From the NCBI GenBank assembly GCA_963616935.1, contig CAVEMS010000002.1:62001-126000 (forward strand): DNA of 64,000 nt, given 5' to 3'. The notes under the pieces were generated by a model, which ran no database searches, was not told where the DNA came from, and saw only the letters and a program-made list of their open reading frames with translations. Position numbers and translations under genes: made by a program. This document shows positions 42,206 to 51,544 of the stretch, piece after piece. How positions within the stretch are numbered: the first letter of the stretch is position 1; the number at the start of each line of letters is the position of its first letter. The stretch comes from UBA4951 sp963616935. Lineage in GTDB: Bacteria; Bacillota_I; Bacilli_A; RFN20; CAG-826.

Positions 42206-43408
42206 ATGTTCAAAGTTATGGCGGTCAACGCCGGAAGCAGTTCTATCAAGTATAAGCTTTTCGAAATGCCGGAAGAGAAGGTCATCTGTTCCGGACTCGT
42301 TGAGAGAATCGGTCATGAGGACGCCCATTTCCGCATCAAATTCGGAAGCGACAAGCACGACGACTACCTCCCGATCATGGACCATTCCGTCGGCGTCGAG
42401 CTCATCTTGAACGCTTTGACGAAATATGGAATCGTCAAGGATTGGAATGAGATAAAAGCGGTCGGACACCGCGTCGTGCAAGGTGGCAAATACTTCAATA
42501 AAAGCGCAATTTTCGACGGTGATACCGAGGAGAAAGTGGCCAAGCTCATTCCTTTGGATCCGCTTCATGCGCCGGCTCATTTGATGGGATACCACGCCTT
42601 TAAGAAGGCGTTGCCGGACGCTTTGGCGCTCGCCGTCTTCGACACCGCCTATTTCTGCGACATCGATGACGAAGACAAACTCTTCCCGATCCCATACGAA
42701 TACACGGAGAAATACGACATCCGCCGCTACGGGGCGCATGGCACATCGCACAATTATTTGGCTATCAAGGCACATGAAGATTTCCTAAAGGACAAAGAAG
42801 ACAGAAGGATAATCACCTGCCATCTTGGAAGCGGCGCCTCCCTTAGCGCGATCCATAATGAGAAAGCCATCGCGACCTCGATGGGGCTTACGCCACTAGG
42901 CGGAGTCATGATGGGAACAAGATCCGGCGACATCGATCCATCGGTCTTCAATTATCTCTGCACTTCCCTTAACCTAAGCGCCGACGAAGTCTATGACATC
43001 CTAAACAAGAAGAGCGGCTTCCTAGGCGTAAGCGGCGTCTCCAATGACACCCGCGACGTTCTTGACGAAGCGAAAAAAGGAAATAAGAGAGCGCAAGTCG
43101 CCATCAAGCTATGGGCGAGAAGAGTCGCCGACTATATCGGTAGCTACTTTGTCCGTCTTGGCGGATGCGACCTCATCGTCTTCTCTGGCGGCATTGGCGA
43201 AAACGCGAGCGATTACCGTACCGCCGTCTATCAAGACATCAAGGAAGCGTTGCATCTAGAGATGGATGAGAAGAAAAACGAGGAACTTTGCGGTATTGAA
43301 GGGCTTATTAGCACCCCTAATAGCAAGATCCAAATGGCCGTCATCCCAACCGATGAGGAACTAATGATCGCCAAGGACTGCCTTAAAGCCTTGGAAGGGA
43401 ATCTCTAA
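42206..43408 (+). CDS. ackA: Acetate kinase
   Basis: 400 residues, full length. N-terminal VNAGSSSIKYKLFEM, phosphate loop ITCHLGSGASLSAI, TSMGLTPLGGVMMGTRSGDI and FSGGIGENASDYR are family signatures. It makes ATP and acetate from acetyl phosphate, the last step of acetate fermentation. pta is not adjacent. The stop overlaps the next ATG by one base (TAATG). Confidence 0.98.
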   Translation: MFKVMAVNAGSSSIKYKLFEMPEEKVICSGLVERIGHEDAHFRIKFGSDKHDDYLPIMDHSVGVELILNALTKYGIVKDWNEIKAVGHRVVQGGKYFNKSAIFDGDTEEKVAKLIPLDPLHAPAHLMGYHAFKKALPDALALAVFDTAYFCDIDDEDKLFPIPYEYTEKYDIRRYGAHGTSHNYLAIKAHEDFLKDKEDRRIITCHLGSGASLSAIHNEKAIATSMGLTPLGGVMMGTRSGDIDPSVFNYLCTSLNLSADEVYDILNKKSGFLGVSGVSNDTRDVLDEAKKGNKRAQVAIKLWARRVADYIGSYFVRLGGCDLIVFSGGIGENASDYRTAVYQDIKEALHLEMDEKKNEELCGIEGLISTPNSKIQMAVIPTDEELMIAKDCLKALEGNL

Positions 43409-44403
43409 TGAAGCTCTCTAACGAGATAAAGCAATACGCGAAAGCGAGGAAAAAAGAATACTCCGCTTTCTATAAGGCAGTAAAGAAATACGACCGCATC
43501 TGCATTTTCAGGCACATCAAACCGGATTTCGACGCCATGGGCTCGCAAATGGGCCTATACACCTTCCTAAAGGAGAACTTCCCAAATAAGGAAATCCATT
43601 ACGTCGGGGATAACCACGTCACTTTCACCCCTAGGATCTTTCCGGAGACCGAAAGGCTTAACGACTCTTGGTTCGATACGCCATTCTTGGCTATCGTCGT
43701 CGACGTCGGAGACGATGAGAGAATCGCCGATCCGCGTTATAAGAGAGCGGCCTACGTAGCCAAAATAGACCATCACCCATCTAAGAGTGAGATCTCCCCT
43801 GCCCCGATCGTCGATTTAAATAGCGCAAGCGCGGCCGAACTCGTTTGTTCGGTTTTGCTAAACTGGAAGGGAACCTCCCTTTCGAAAGAAGCGGCCAAAT
43901 ACTTCTATATCGGCATCGTCGGCGACAGCGGACGCTTCCTCTATAGCAGCGTCTCTTCCCATACCTTTGCGATAGCCGAAGCCTTAATCGCCACCGGCAT
44001 ATCCATCAATTCGATATACCTATCGATGTATGAGAAGAAATTAGACGATCTGAAAGTCACGGCATACGTTCTCAATCATTTCGAGGTCTCTCCGCATGGG
44101 GTGGCCTACTATTGCTTGGATGAGAACGTCCAAAAAGAGCTTTCCATCACCTCCGAAAGAGGGAAGGAAAACGTCAATCTCTTCTCGAATATCGAAGGCA
44201 TCAACGCTTGGTGCTCGATAACCGAAGACCCTAATCCCAAGGATTGGTGCTGGAGGATAAGCATCCGTTCCAAAAAAGCCGATATCAGCGGCATCGCCAA
44301 TAAATGGGGAGGAGGCGGCCATAAACAGGCTTCAGGCGCCAAGATAAAGGATCTATCGGAGCTCCCGGCATTTATCAAAGATCTCGACGATTTATTCTGC
44401 TAA
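43408..44403 (+). CDS. nrnA: DHH-family nanoRNase / pAp phosphatase (NrnA)
   Basis: 331 residues. The DHH domain shows HIKPDFDAMGSQMGL, VVDVGDDERI and KIDHHPSKSEI; the DHHA1 domain ends KWGGGGHKQASGAKI. It degrades 2-5 nt RNAs and dephosphorylates pAp in Firmicutes and mollicutes. Coupled to ackA by one-base overlap. A good terminator follows. Confidence 0.95.
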   Translation: MKLSNEIKQYAKARKKEYSAFYKAVKKYDRICIFRHIKPDFDAMGSQMGLYTFLKENFPNKEIHYVGDNHVTFTPRIFPETERLNDSWFDTPFLAIVVDVGDDERIADPRYKRAAYVAKIDHHPSKSEISPAPIVDLNSASAAELVCSVLLNWKGTSLSKEAAKYFYIGIVGDSGRFLYSSVSSHTFAIAEALIATGISINSIYLSMYEKKLDDLKVTAYVLNHFEVSPHGVAYYCLDENVQKELSITSERGKENVNLFSNIEGINAWCSITEDPNPKDWCWRISIRSKKADISGIANKWGGGGHKQASGAKIKDLSELPAFIKDLDDLFC

Positions 44404-44422
44404 TCGTAAATCGATAGCAATC

Positions 44423-44485
44423 AAGCAATCTCATTGGCAATCGGATGGATTAATCCAGTAACCGCCGATGGAGATTGCTTTTTTC
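44423..44485 (+). terminator. Terminator of ackA-nrnA
   Basis: AAGCAATCTC (44423-44432) pairs with GAGATTGCTT (44471-44480) around an internally paired loop, then TTTT. Confidence 0.85.
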
Positions 44486-44514
44486 ATGGCGCGCTGATGC
44501 ATTTATATCGATAA

Positions 44515-44736
44515 TTAGATGCGTTTGAATCCGGTGGCGATACAAACATCGGCAATCAAAAACGACCATTCATACGAGCCGTTTATGATGCTTATGCGTT
44601 GTACAGTGTTTCTTTATTTCAGGTTGCCTTTATTCTTGAAGACGGTATGTAGCTCAATGAGTTCAAGAAGTTCTTCACGTTCAACGCCTTCAAATGCAAT
44701 TCGAGATATGTAAGAATCATCTGCTTTTCATTGCGA
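44515..44736 (-). pseudogene. Decayed gene remnant with an in-frame stop
   Basis: On the minus strand one frame reads KADDSYISRIAFEGVEREEL, continues about 17 residues to a TAA (about 44624), then in the same frame RNTVQRISIINGSYEWSFLI and on to a TAA at 44517..44515. The composition looks coding but there is no start and it is interrupted. I do not recognise the family. It lies downstream, in its own direction, of a short 20-bp-period repeat. Confidence 0.4.
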
Positions 44737-44825
44737 TGTGGCATATTTGAAGACAATTCAAGATTCGTACCCCCATGGCTTCGCTAATCAAAATGTTTTT
44801 TGCATCATTTCTTTCAACGAAAATT

Positions 44826-44857
44826 AATCTTTCGGAAAATCAAATAATCTTTCGGAA
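44826..44857. repeat. Two copies of AATCTTTCGGAA with 20-bp period
   Basis: AATCTTTCGGAA occurs at 44826-44837 and 44846-44857, again a 12-bp core with 8-bp spacer. On the minus strand the next 20-bp step reads TTTTCGTTGAAAG, containing the CGTTGAAA of the 40.6-kb array. It is upstream of the decayed minus-strand remnant. Confidence 0.7.
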
Positions 44858-45384
44858 GATTAATAAAAGCGACAAATAACACAATGAATTTCGTCTTCGT
44901 CATTTTCGACATCTTATATTCTGAAACATACCCATATATTTGGATAAATTGCACGGGTCGCCATTCTCGAACAGATTGAAGTTAGCTTAGCTTTGTTTGT
45001 GGTTTTTCTCGCAAAGAATGAAGGATTAGAATAGGCGAACCACACGCACCGCACCTTTTTCGATTGATGATTTTTTTATGTAAGATCACAATGCGAAGTT
45101 TTTTGTTTTCTTGATGCCACAGTCGAGACGCATCACAAAAAGCTTTCAAACAATGAGATGATGAATAATAAAAACATACTAATATTATTTTTAATATAAT
45201 TATTACTTTTACATTTAATAATGTTTAATTAATTTATAATGCATAATAACGAACTTATTTATGCAAATGCTTACTTATATATTTCATTCTTTTTTGGTGA
45301 ACCATAACAAAATTGTTAATCTATTTATGTTGTAATTATATTATTTAGAATATATTATATTAAAGAAAAAGAGGTTATATTTAT
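44858..45384. other. A+T-rich intergenic region without recognisable gene
   Basis: No convincing ORF or RNA is seen. From about 45160 to the ATPase-like start the sequence is extremely A+T-rich (runs of TTTAATAA, TATATT and similar). No clear promoter pair or DnaA boxes. The marked composition change suggests acquired DNA. Confidence 0.6.
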
Positions 45385-46719
45385 ATGCGAATAGTCCGGA
45401 CAATCGAGAAATCGTTAATCAAATCGCTCGAGGAAAGCAACAATATATTGATTGAAGGCCTGCCTTTCATTGACAAAAAATTTTTGATTGAATCACTCCT
45501 TTCAGAAGGTAAATTCGGATGTTATAAATGCGACTTAAACAATTATTCGCATATCGATAAACTGACTTCCTATTTAAGCGAAAACAGCCAAAGAAAAGGC
45601 GATAAAAATTCGAAGAAAAACGTCTTAATTCTGCACATCGAGAAAAACATCGGTTTATTGAAAACTTTACTAAATCAAAATAATGCTGATTTTCGCTACA
45701 TTTTTGTTAGCGATGTAATACTTGATGGTTTCCAAAACTCCTCTAATTTAGACGTATTCATGATCAAACCCCTTAACTTTTTAGAATTTCTTTACTCATG
45801 CGGCCTAAAGAAAGACGATTTGGAAAAATACAAGAATCGGGCGTTTGAAAGTATCAACGAAGAGAATGAGTTGACTTCAAAACTATATTCATTATTGGAT
45901 GTCTATTCACTTATCGGCGGCATTCCTAAGTGCGTGGACGTCTATTTATCTTCCGGAAACCTAAACAAAGCTCTGAAAGCGAGAGACGAAGCCTACGCCG
46001 AATTCAACGAATCGTTCCTTTCGCTATGCGCCGCTTCTTTGATGTCATCCGACGCCAAAGATATAAACGCGATCCGAAACGCCAAAAAAGCCTTCGAATC
46101 GATTCCTCCATATCTCTCTAGCGATTCATACGATTATAAGTTCTCTTTCATATCTCCTTCGTCAAGGAAGGATTCATATATCTCATCTTTCAATTGGATA
46201 AGAAATAACGGATACGTTTGTTTATCCACTCGTGCGAACCCTTTTGTTCCAGCCACGAATGCCGAAGCAAACTCCTTTAAGGCCTATCTCCCTGATATCG
46301 GCCTAGAAATGTCCGCTTTGAAGGTTAATGACATCAATCCTCATAACGGTCGTCTGATCGATCTTTTGATTGCCGATTCGCTATTCAAAAATGGTGCATC
46401 GCTAGAGTACATATTCGATTCAAAAACTCATGAGAAAGTCGATTGCGTCGCCTTGCGCGATGGGCATTATGAGATATATAAGACGTCTGGCGACAAGAAA
46501 TGCGCCTCGCTATATTCGAAAACGGCCTCCGTTCTAAACGCTTCCAATGTCTATAACGTTATGTATGACACAAAGGGAAAGAATCAAAAAGAGCCATTTA
46601 AGAACGTCGATGTCCTCGACGTCATGTTATCCATATGCGAATCCGAAAATAATGCGCATCAAAAAGAAAAGGAAGATATCCAAGCGATAGAAATCGATCC
46701 AGATTCCTTTTTGTCCTAA
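45385..46719 (+). CDS. Degenerate DUF4143-family protein (pseudo-ATPase)
   Basis: 444 residues, alignable by eye with the 12.7-kb ATPase: FLEFLYSCGL matches FEEFLWACGY, LIGGIPKCVDVYLSSGN matches LGGYPKIVSNFF, and AFESIPPYLSSDSYDYKFS matches MFKSIPTQLAKENHKFQLS. The ATPase motifs are lost: Walker A reads GLPFIDKKF instead of GARQIGKTT, and Walker B LILHIEKN instead of FFDEIQE. The nuclease-like strand is weakened (KVDCVALRDGHYEIYK). The frame is nonetheless intact, so the protein may keep a non-enzymatic role. Upstream DNA is very A+T-rich; SD AAGAGG. It meets the next gene tail to tail with no gap. Confidence 0.75.
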   Translation: MRIVRTIEKSLIKSLEESNNILIEGLPFIDKKFLIESLLSEGKFGCYKCDLNNYSHIDKLTSYLSENSQRKGDKNSKKNVLILHIEKNIGLLKTLLNQNNADFRYIFVSDVILDGFQNSSNLDVFMIKPLNFLEFLYSCGLKKDDLEKYKNRAFESINEENELTSKLYSLLDVYSLIGGIPKCVDVYLSSGNLNKALKARDEAYAEFNESFLSLCAASLMSSDAKDINAIRNAKKAFESIPPYLSSDSYDYKFSFISPSSRKDSYISSFNWIRNNGYVCLSTRANPFVPATNAEANSFKAYLPDIGLEMSALKVNDINPHNGRLIDLLIADSLFKNGASLEYIFDSKTHEKVDCVALRDGHYEIYKTSGDKKCASLYSKTASVLNASNVYNVMYDTKGKNQKEPFKNVDVLDVMLSICESENNAHQKEKEDIQAIEIDPDSFLS

Positions 46720-48675
46720 CTATTCCTCTTCGCTATATATAAGTCCGAACTTATGTAAATAACAGATGACGACGGTTCCCCAGCCATGGCAAAGGCTTCC
46801 GGCGTTTTCGAAGGCTCTCCAACCATCCATCGTCTCCATGAAACAAGTCGCCCCCTCTTTCTTTTGGGCGTCCATGATTTCATTTATATCGCTAAGGATA
46901 TATTCCCTCGCGGATGGATTATCCGCCTTAAGAATGGCATCGTATAAAAACCTTCTCATGCTTAAGCTCGTCGGCACGAGGCCATATTTCACTGGATCCA
47001 TTATCTTCTTCGATATATCGAGTTCCAGGCTTTTGGGAGCGATGCCGCTAAGGATGGCCAAGGAATTACCTAAGACATTGCACGATGGATTCAAATCGCT
47101 CATATGATATAAACCTTTATCCCAATCGAAGAAATGATCATGAGATTTAATGCGTATATCATTAATTAAACAGGCGTTATCGGATGATATTCCTACCTTA
47201 TTAGATAGATAATCATAAGCTTCTAACGCAATGACGAATAAGGAATTGATGACGATGTCGCTCTCTTTTTTTCTTTTTTCCATCAATCCATCCGCGAGTC
47301 CGTCCATCCATTCGTAGAAATTCCATTTGCCTTCGCCTTCGAAGGTCATCGCCAAACCGTTTTCCATATTGTCTTTGAAAGCGGATACTATCTTTTCTAT
47401 CCTTGGAAGCGCCTCATAAAGGAAGGATTTATCGCCTGAAGCGTCGTAATAGCTCTTAACGGCCAAGATATAGAAAAGAGAGAAGCTAGGTATCGTAAGC
47501 GAGACATTGCTAGGAGCGCATATAGGAAGGAGTCCATCTTCTCTATCGTCCACGGCGAATAGCCTCAGAGAACTTCTGATCTGCTCAAGGTTCTTAAAAG
47601 CGAGAAAGCCGGCATCAATTTGATTAAGACTATCCAACGCGTATAGGCATTGCTCACGCCATGGGCAATCCTCGTAATGCTCATGATAGCAGCATTCGAG
47701 GGTATAAACGGCCATGTCGTATATCTCCTTAACTGAATCATCGACAAACGCCCATTCCCTCTTATCGAACGGATAGACGCACGGATATAAGGAAATCGAC
47801 GGTTCGATATCGAAATCATCGTCTCCTATCACCTCAATATAACGGCATCCAAGCCTAAGAAACCCTTCGAAGAATCTGTTTCTTCCTTTTTTTAGTTTGA
47901 CGTCGATTGAGAAGTTCCTGTTTTCGATCAAATACACCAATTCATTATCATTTAAGTGTTCAGCGTAGGTTATCTTGATCTTTCTTTCTTTCTCGGATTC
48001 GATATCGAGCGCCAAATATCCGACCGTTTCCTTCCCTAAGTCGTAGCGGTATCTTCCTTTACCGATATGGATAGGCTTAGGAGATAATGGCGAAAGGAGC
48101 TCGCATTTCTTATTTCTCCTTAGCTCAGGCGATGCGTCGTTCCTATCGACTATGACCGCATTAACATACTTTAAATCATTCTCATCTTTCGTTAGATCGA
48201 TGCTTAGTCTGTATCCCAGTTGCGGCGTTATTCTTTCCTTAAGTCCCGATAGATATCTATTCGATTCGGCTACCAAGGAGTCCTCACTAGACACATATAA
48301 GATCTCATCGCCTTTCGAGATAACGAATATGATCGACGCCTTCTGGGCGAAGTAACTGCTAAAGCCATCGCTGCCTAAGTGATAAGCGTAGATTTTGAAG
48401 GTGTTGGTGCCACGCTTCGCCTTAAGAGACACCGAATCAACGATTGGATGCTTAGGATACGACGGGCTTTGCGAGAAGGAGGACAGCTCATCATTCAAAA
48501 AGAACATGTAGTTCGTGTCGGCGGATATATCTAATGTGACATCGGAGTCGCAATCGAGCACGAAAGAACCTTTTATGACGATATATTGATCGTCGAATGA
48601 TTCCTTGGACCATATCCATTTCGCATTAGACAGTCTGTCGTTCATCGATTTGTTCTCTATAGCGTAGTTATCCAT
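46720..48675 (-). CDS. GH78-like alpha-L-rhamnosidase family enzyme
   Basis: 651 residues: N-terminal beta domains (NAKWIWSKESFDDQYIVIKG ... LGKETVGYLALDI) and an (alpha/alpha)6 barrel with HEHYEDCPWREQCLYALDSL (candidate acid residues in DCPWREQ), EGKWNFYEWMDGL and, near the end, GATCFMETMDGW and SLCHGWGTVVI. These are typical of GH78-type six-hairpin enzymes that remove rhamnose from plant or bacterial glycans. No signal peptide, so cytoplasmic. SD AGGAAAG. A shorter relative lies at 62.2 kb. Rhamnosidase specificity is likely but unproven. Confidence 0.85.
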   Translation of the reverse strand: MDNYAIENKSMNDRLSNAKWIWSKESFDDQYIVIKGSFVLDCDSDVTLDISADTNYMFFLNDELSSFSQSPSYPKHPIVDSVSLKAKRGTNTFKIYAYHLGSDGFSSYFAQKASIIFVISKGDEILYVSSEDSLVAESNRYLSGLKERITPQLGYRLSIDLTKDENDLKYVNAVIVDRNDASPELRRNKKCELLSPLSPKPIHIGKGRYRYDLGKETVGYLALDIESEKERKIKITYAEHLNDNELVYLIENRNFSIDVKLKKGRNRFFEGFLRLGCRYIEVIGDDDFDIEPSISLYPCVYPFDKREWAFVDDSVKEIYDMAVYTLECCYHEHYEDCPWREQCLYALDSLNQIDAGFLAFKNLEQIRSSLRLFAVDDREDGLLPICAPSNVSLTIPSFSLFYILAVKSYYDASGDKSFLYEALPRIEKIVSAFKDNMENGLAMTFEGEGKWNFYEWMDGLADGLMEKRKKESDIVINSLFVIALEAYDYLSNKVGISSDNACLINDIRIKSHDHFFDWDKGLYHMSDLNPSCNVLGNSLAILSGIAPKSLELDISKKIMDPVKYGLVPTSLSMRRFLYDAILKADNPSAREYILSDINEIMDAQKKEGATCFMETMDGWRAFENAGSLCHGWGTVVICYLHKFGLIYSEEE

Positions 48676-49177
48676 ATAACGTTCTTTCCTGTTCGTCCAT
48701 CAATATGCACCATCTAGAGAGAATGGTCAAAAGAATGGCGAAGATAAACAAAAATGCAATGAGGATAGGCAATATTTTCTATGCGGTTCATAGCATCTAT
48801 TTGATTTAGCTTGCAGACGATAGTTTTTGCAAAAAGTTTTCGAGTTATTTAAGACAACGCTGCTCCCAAACCGTTTCTTTTCAGCTCGCGCCGATCGCCT
48901 AGAAAAGTCAAAAAACTACCGCGCGGGCCAAAAACGCAATTTGGCTTGGCGCGAAAACCTGGCGAAAGCGAAATTTGCTAAGCCGAATTGAGCCCGCCTT
49001 TCGAAAGCGGAAATTACTTTTGCAATTTGCGAAAAAAATGAATCTTAATTTTCGAAAATAAAAGCCACAAAAAGAGTTTTTTGTTTCCTTCTATGGTTTT
49101 TGTTTCGGTCTTATTTTAATAGACTTAATAAACCTTTTTCACAAAAAGCTCTAATACGATTATTAATGTTTTTCCTT
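48676..49177. other. Non-coding region with strong hairpins
   Basis: No credible ORF. Around 48880-49020 the DNA is more G+C-rich than its surroundings and full of dyads: GCGC-GG-GCCAAA (48921-48932) faces TTTGGC-TTG-GCGC (48940-48952), and GCCTTTCGAAAGC follows near 48994. It could encode a structured RNA, hold an operator, or be a remnant. The flanks are A+T-rich. Confidence 0.4.
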
Positions 49178-50140
49178 TTATTGCATATCTTCGAATTCTT
49201 CAAAGATTTCTTCTATATATTGGTTTCTTTTAAGCAAACAATTCGTAATTTTGTCGATCGCTTTGTCATCCGTCATTCGTTGCAATCTCTTTTCTGCCAA
49301 TTCCCTTTTGCCTTCTGGGGCGTTTTCCGGATTCAATGGGTCAAATCTCGTACCGATATTTTTAAGATAGCTCCTTAAATCATCCTTATTTCTTATATTA
49401 TTTTTTTCATAAAATTTAGGACCCCAACCGAATAAAAGGTTTCTGTGTATATCAATGGATAAAAATGGCCTTCATGACAGCCTTCTTTACTAAAAACCTC
49501 AGAAATTCCGACAGAACCAATCATTGGCAGTCCAAATTTATAAATAAGCGGAATCATAAATGCAAAATAATTTCCCGCTTCTTTAAGGCCCATCAATTCA
49601 AATGGGAGCTCTCTTAAGATTTTATGTTCATCCGTCGGGTTATCGTAAAAATCGTCGGGAACGTTTTCTTGAATCCTTTTGTTATTCATATATTCCGCAA
49701 TGTTCATATACTGCTCAAACAAATACATTTCGTTCTCATTGAATGACTCATTAATATACCTACCTACCTACGGTTTTTAGATATCCGGACCCGTATTCAA
49801 CGAAATCGCCATCGCCACGAACAATTTCTTTTAAATCCGTCATTCTCATTCCGTTTTTAAATAAGAACTTTTCGATTCCCTCGCTTGTTGCTGTTATGAA
49901 AAAACAACATGAGTCAATTTATTAATTTCATCATAAGACTTTGTTTGCACTTCCTTTAATGCATCGGATTCGCTCATCCCATGATAAAGCAACAATGCGT
50001 AATAGTGCGCTAATTTACCTGGACAGAGTTTTAGTTCCCCAGGGACTTCGTAAGCCTCTTCAGAAGATATGAGATCTTCCATTTCTTCATCATTTTCATC
50101 AAAAATTTCTAGCATTTTTTCTTTTTTCGCTCATAGGCAT
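49178..50140 (-). pseudogene. Broken gene of unknown function with four frameshifts
   Basis: Successive frames on the minus strand join into one protein of about 310 residues. It starts at ATG 50140 behind AGAGGTG (MPMSEK...), shifts in an A-rich run near 50120 to MLEIFDENDEEMEDLISSEE, shifts in a T6 run near 49900 to TATSEGIEKFLFKNGMRMTD, shifts at a three-copy TACC repeat near 49775 to YINESFNENEMYLFEQYMNI, and shifts again near 49430 to GPKFYEKNNIRNKDDLRSYL, ending EEFEDMQ. Removing one TACC unit or changing the runs by one base restores the frame. No family recognised. Very A+T-rich, likely acquired. Confidence 0.7.
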
Positions 50141-50283
50141 AAAAATCACCTCTATACATTAATTCGTAATTAAATTTTAGATTTTATATTCCGTTTTGGA
50201 AACTATTAATAGAAAAATGTAAATTTTATACTTAACTTCTCGCTTTAACCACTTTCGGAATTTCTCTTTTAAAGAACGTTGTA

Positions 50284-50304
50284 GGCGATGATAAATCATC
50301 GGCC
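50284..50304. repeat. Inverted repeat in the gap after the unknown gene
   Basis: GGCGATGAT-AA-ATCATCGGCC forms a near-perfect hairpin; TTT follows on the plus strand only. It lies in the 241-nt gap between the broken gene and the next gene's stop; nothing else is seen there. Confidence 0.4.
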
Positions 50305-50381
50305 TTTAAGCGCGAAAAAAAGGTCACGAAACAAATGCAATGTAGAATCCGGCAGCAAATGACAGCCATCAAAAAACGGCT

Positions 50382-51311
50382 TTATCGGCTTTTGCCTTTA
50401 CCCAAAAGAGGCGCGAACCAAAACAAAGATCCGAGATTTTCTCCCCTTCTTTCCTTCGAATAACGATCCATCATTGCTTTGAATAGCATCATGCAAGCGG
50501 CAGCAAACATATAGAACAAATCTATGTCATCCGTGTTTTGAATGACGTTCATATGGGCGAACGATAGGTAATCCCCGCCACCGACCTCAACCATATCCCA
50601 TATGACGGATGCTGAGATTTCGCGATAATCGTCAAGTTCTTTGTCGGACAATCCCTTCTTATCGTCCTTATAGATATTGAATATGCATCTCTCGGTATTG
50701 GTCCTAACGAAATAACCGGTCTTATTGCCTTCGATTATGAGTTCGAAATCGACACCCATAGAGATCTTGGCTATCTTCTCCTTCTTCTCGTTTAATAGCC
50801 ATAACGCAAGATTCTTTCCCTTAGAAAAACGAAGGTAATAGAACGGATCCTCGTCTTTGATGATGCGAAAGCAATATCCTCCCTCATCCCTCATCTTGTA
50901 ATAAACGTTCTTATCAGGGCCGAACGCAGGATGTTTGAAGATCTGGCCACTTAAACACATAGAGCCATCAACCGCGTTAGTCAGGCTAAACATCCGTTCG
51001 GCTTCCTTGTCACTAAGAAGTTTGAAGTCGTTTTTAGTATTGGTAGCCTTTTTATTCCAATACTCGGCACTACCTTTGATTATCTTCTCGATCTCTAGGA
51101 AATTCGTGGCCGCATATCTGAAATTCTTAATGGCCTCGATAGCGTCGTCGAAATCGGCGATATGGTTAAGCCTATCGAACGCCGCCTTATAGAAAGAATC
51201 ACGATCGATTTCGTCCGCTTTAGCGATATAGCCAAGCCCTTCGAAGATGGTCTTGACGTTAGTTAGAAGCACCTTCGTCGATATCGGCATGACAGTCTTT
51301 CTCTTTCCCAT
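50382..51311 (-). CDS. Conserved-looking protein of unknown function
   Basis: 309 residues, cytoplasmic by composition. The N-terminal 100 residues are helical (TKVLLTNVKTIFEGLGYIAK ... DDAIEAIKNFRYAATNFLEI); the middle is beta-rich (YYKMRDEGGYCFRIIKDEDP, LALWLLNEKKEKIAKISMGV); a hydrophobic helix near the C-terminus (LFYMFAAACMMLFKAMMDRY) precedes a basic tail. I recognise no family. TATAAT lies exactly 9 nt before ATG 51311 and no SD is present, as for several other genes here. It stands alone between an accessory zone and the hyp genes. Confidence 0.7.
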   Translation of the reverse strand: MGKRKTVMPISTKVLLTNVKTIFEGLGYIAKADEIDRDSFYKAAFDRLNHIADFDDAIEAIKNFRYAATNFLEIEKIIKGSAEYWNKKATNTKNDFKLLSDKEAERMFSLTNAVDGSMCLSGQIFKHPAFGPDKNVYYKMRDEGGYCFRIIKDEDPFYYLRFSKGKNLALWLLNEKKEKIAKISMGVDFELIIEGNKTGYFVRTNTERCIFNIYKDDKKGLSDKELDDYREISASVIWDMVEVGGGDYLSFAHMNVIQNTDDIDLFYMFAAACMMLFKAMMDRYSKERRGENLGSLFWFAPLLGKGKSR

Positions 51312-51320
51312 GATTACTAC

Positions 51321-51326
51321 ATTATA
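51321..51326 (-). promoter_or_regulatory. -10 box TATAAT of the unknown gene, predicted leaderless
   Basis: TATAAT on the minus strand ends 9 nt before the ATG; no SD and no good -35. Confidence 0.45.
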
Positions 51327-51496
51327 CTTTTGCTAGGTGCACGAACATACGATTAAAAAACGCATTCCGTTCAACGACGTGACTAAAAGCCAAATTTCGA
51401 AAAGAAAGACGCCTACGTTTCGTTATGTCGAAAAGAGCGGCTAGTAGATCCTTTTTTCGTTCTGCCCTCGTTATCCCCATTGTAGTTAGCAAAATC

Positions 51497-51522
51497 AAAA
51501 AAGCGGCCCAAGGGACCGCTTC
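51497..51522 (-). terminator. Terminator of the hyp operon
   Basis: On the minus strand AAGCGG-TCCCTTGGGC-CGCTT followed by TTTT, about 22 nt past the membrane protein stop. Confidence 0.85.
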
Positions 51523-51544
51523 AAGAGATAAAAGATATAAGGAC

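Noticed and set aside
42200..42775. 191-residue minus-strand ORF
   Set aside because: Antisense to acetate kinase with full family signatures.
45160..45384. Replication origin in the A+T-rich stretch
   Set aside because: No DnaA boxes (TTATCCACA-like) and no dnaA/dnaN nearby.
49100..49378. 92-residue plus-strand ORF
   Set aside because: Antisense to the C-terminal part of the frameshifted gene; no SD.
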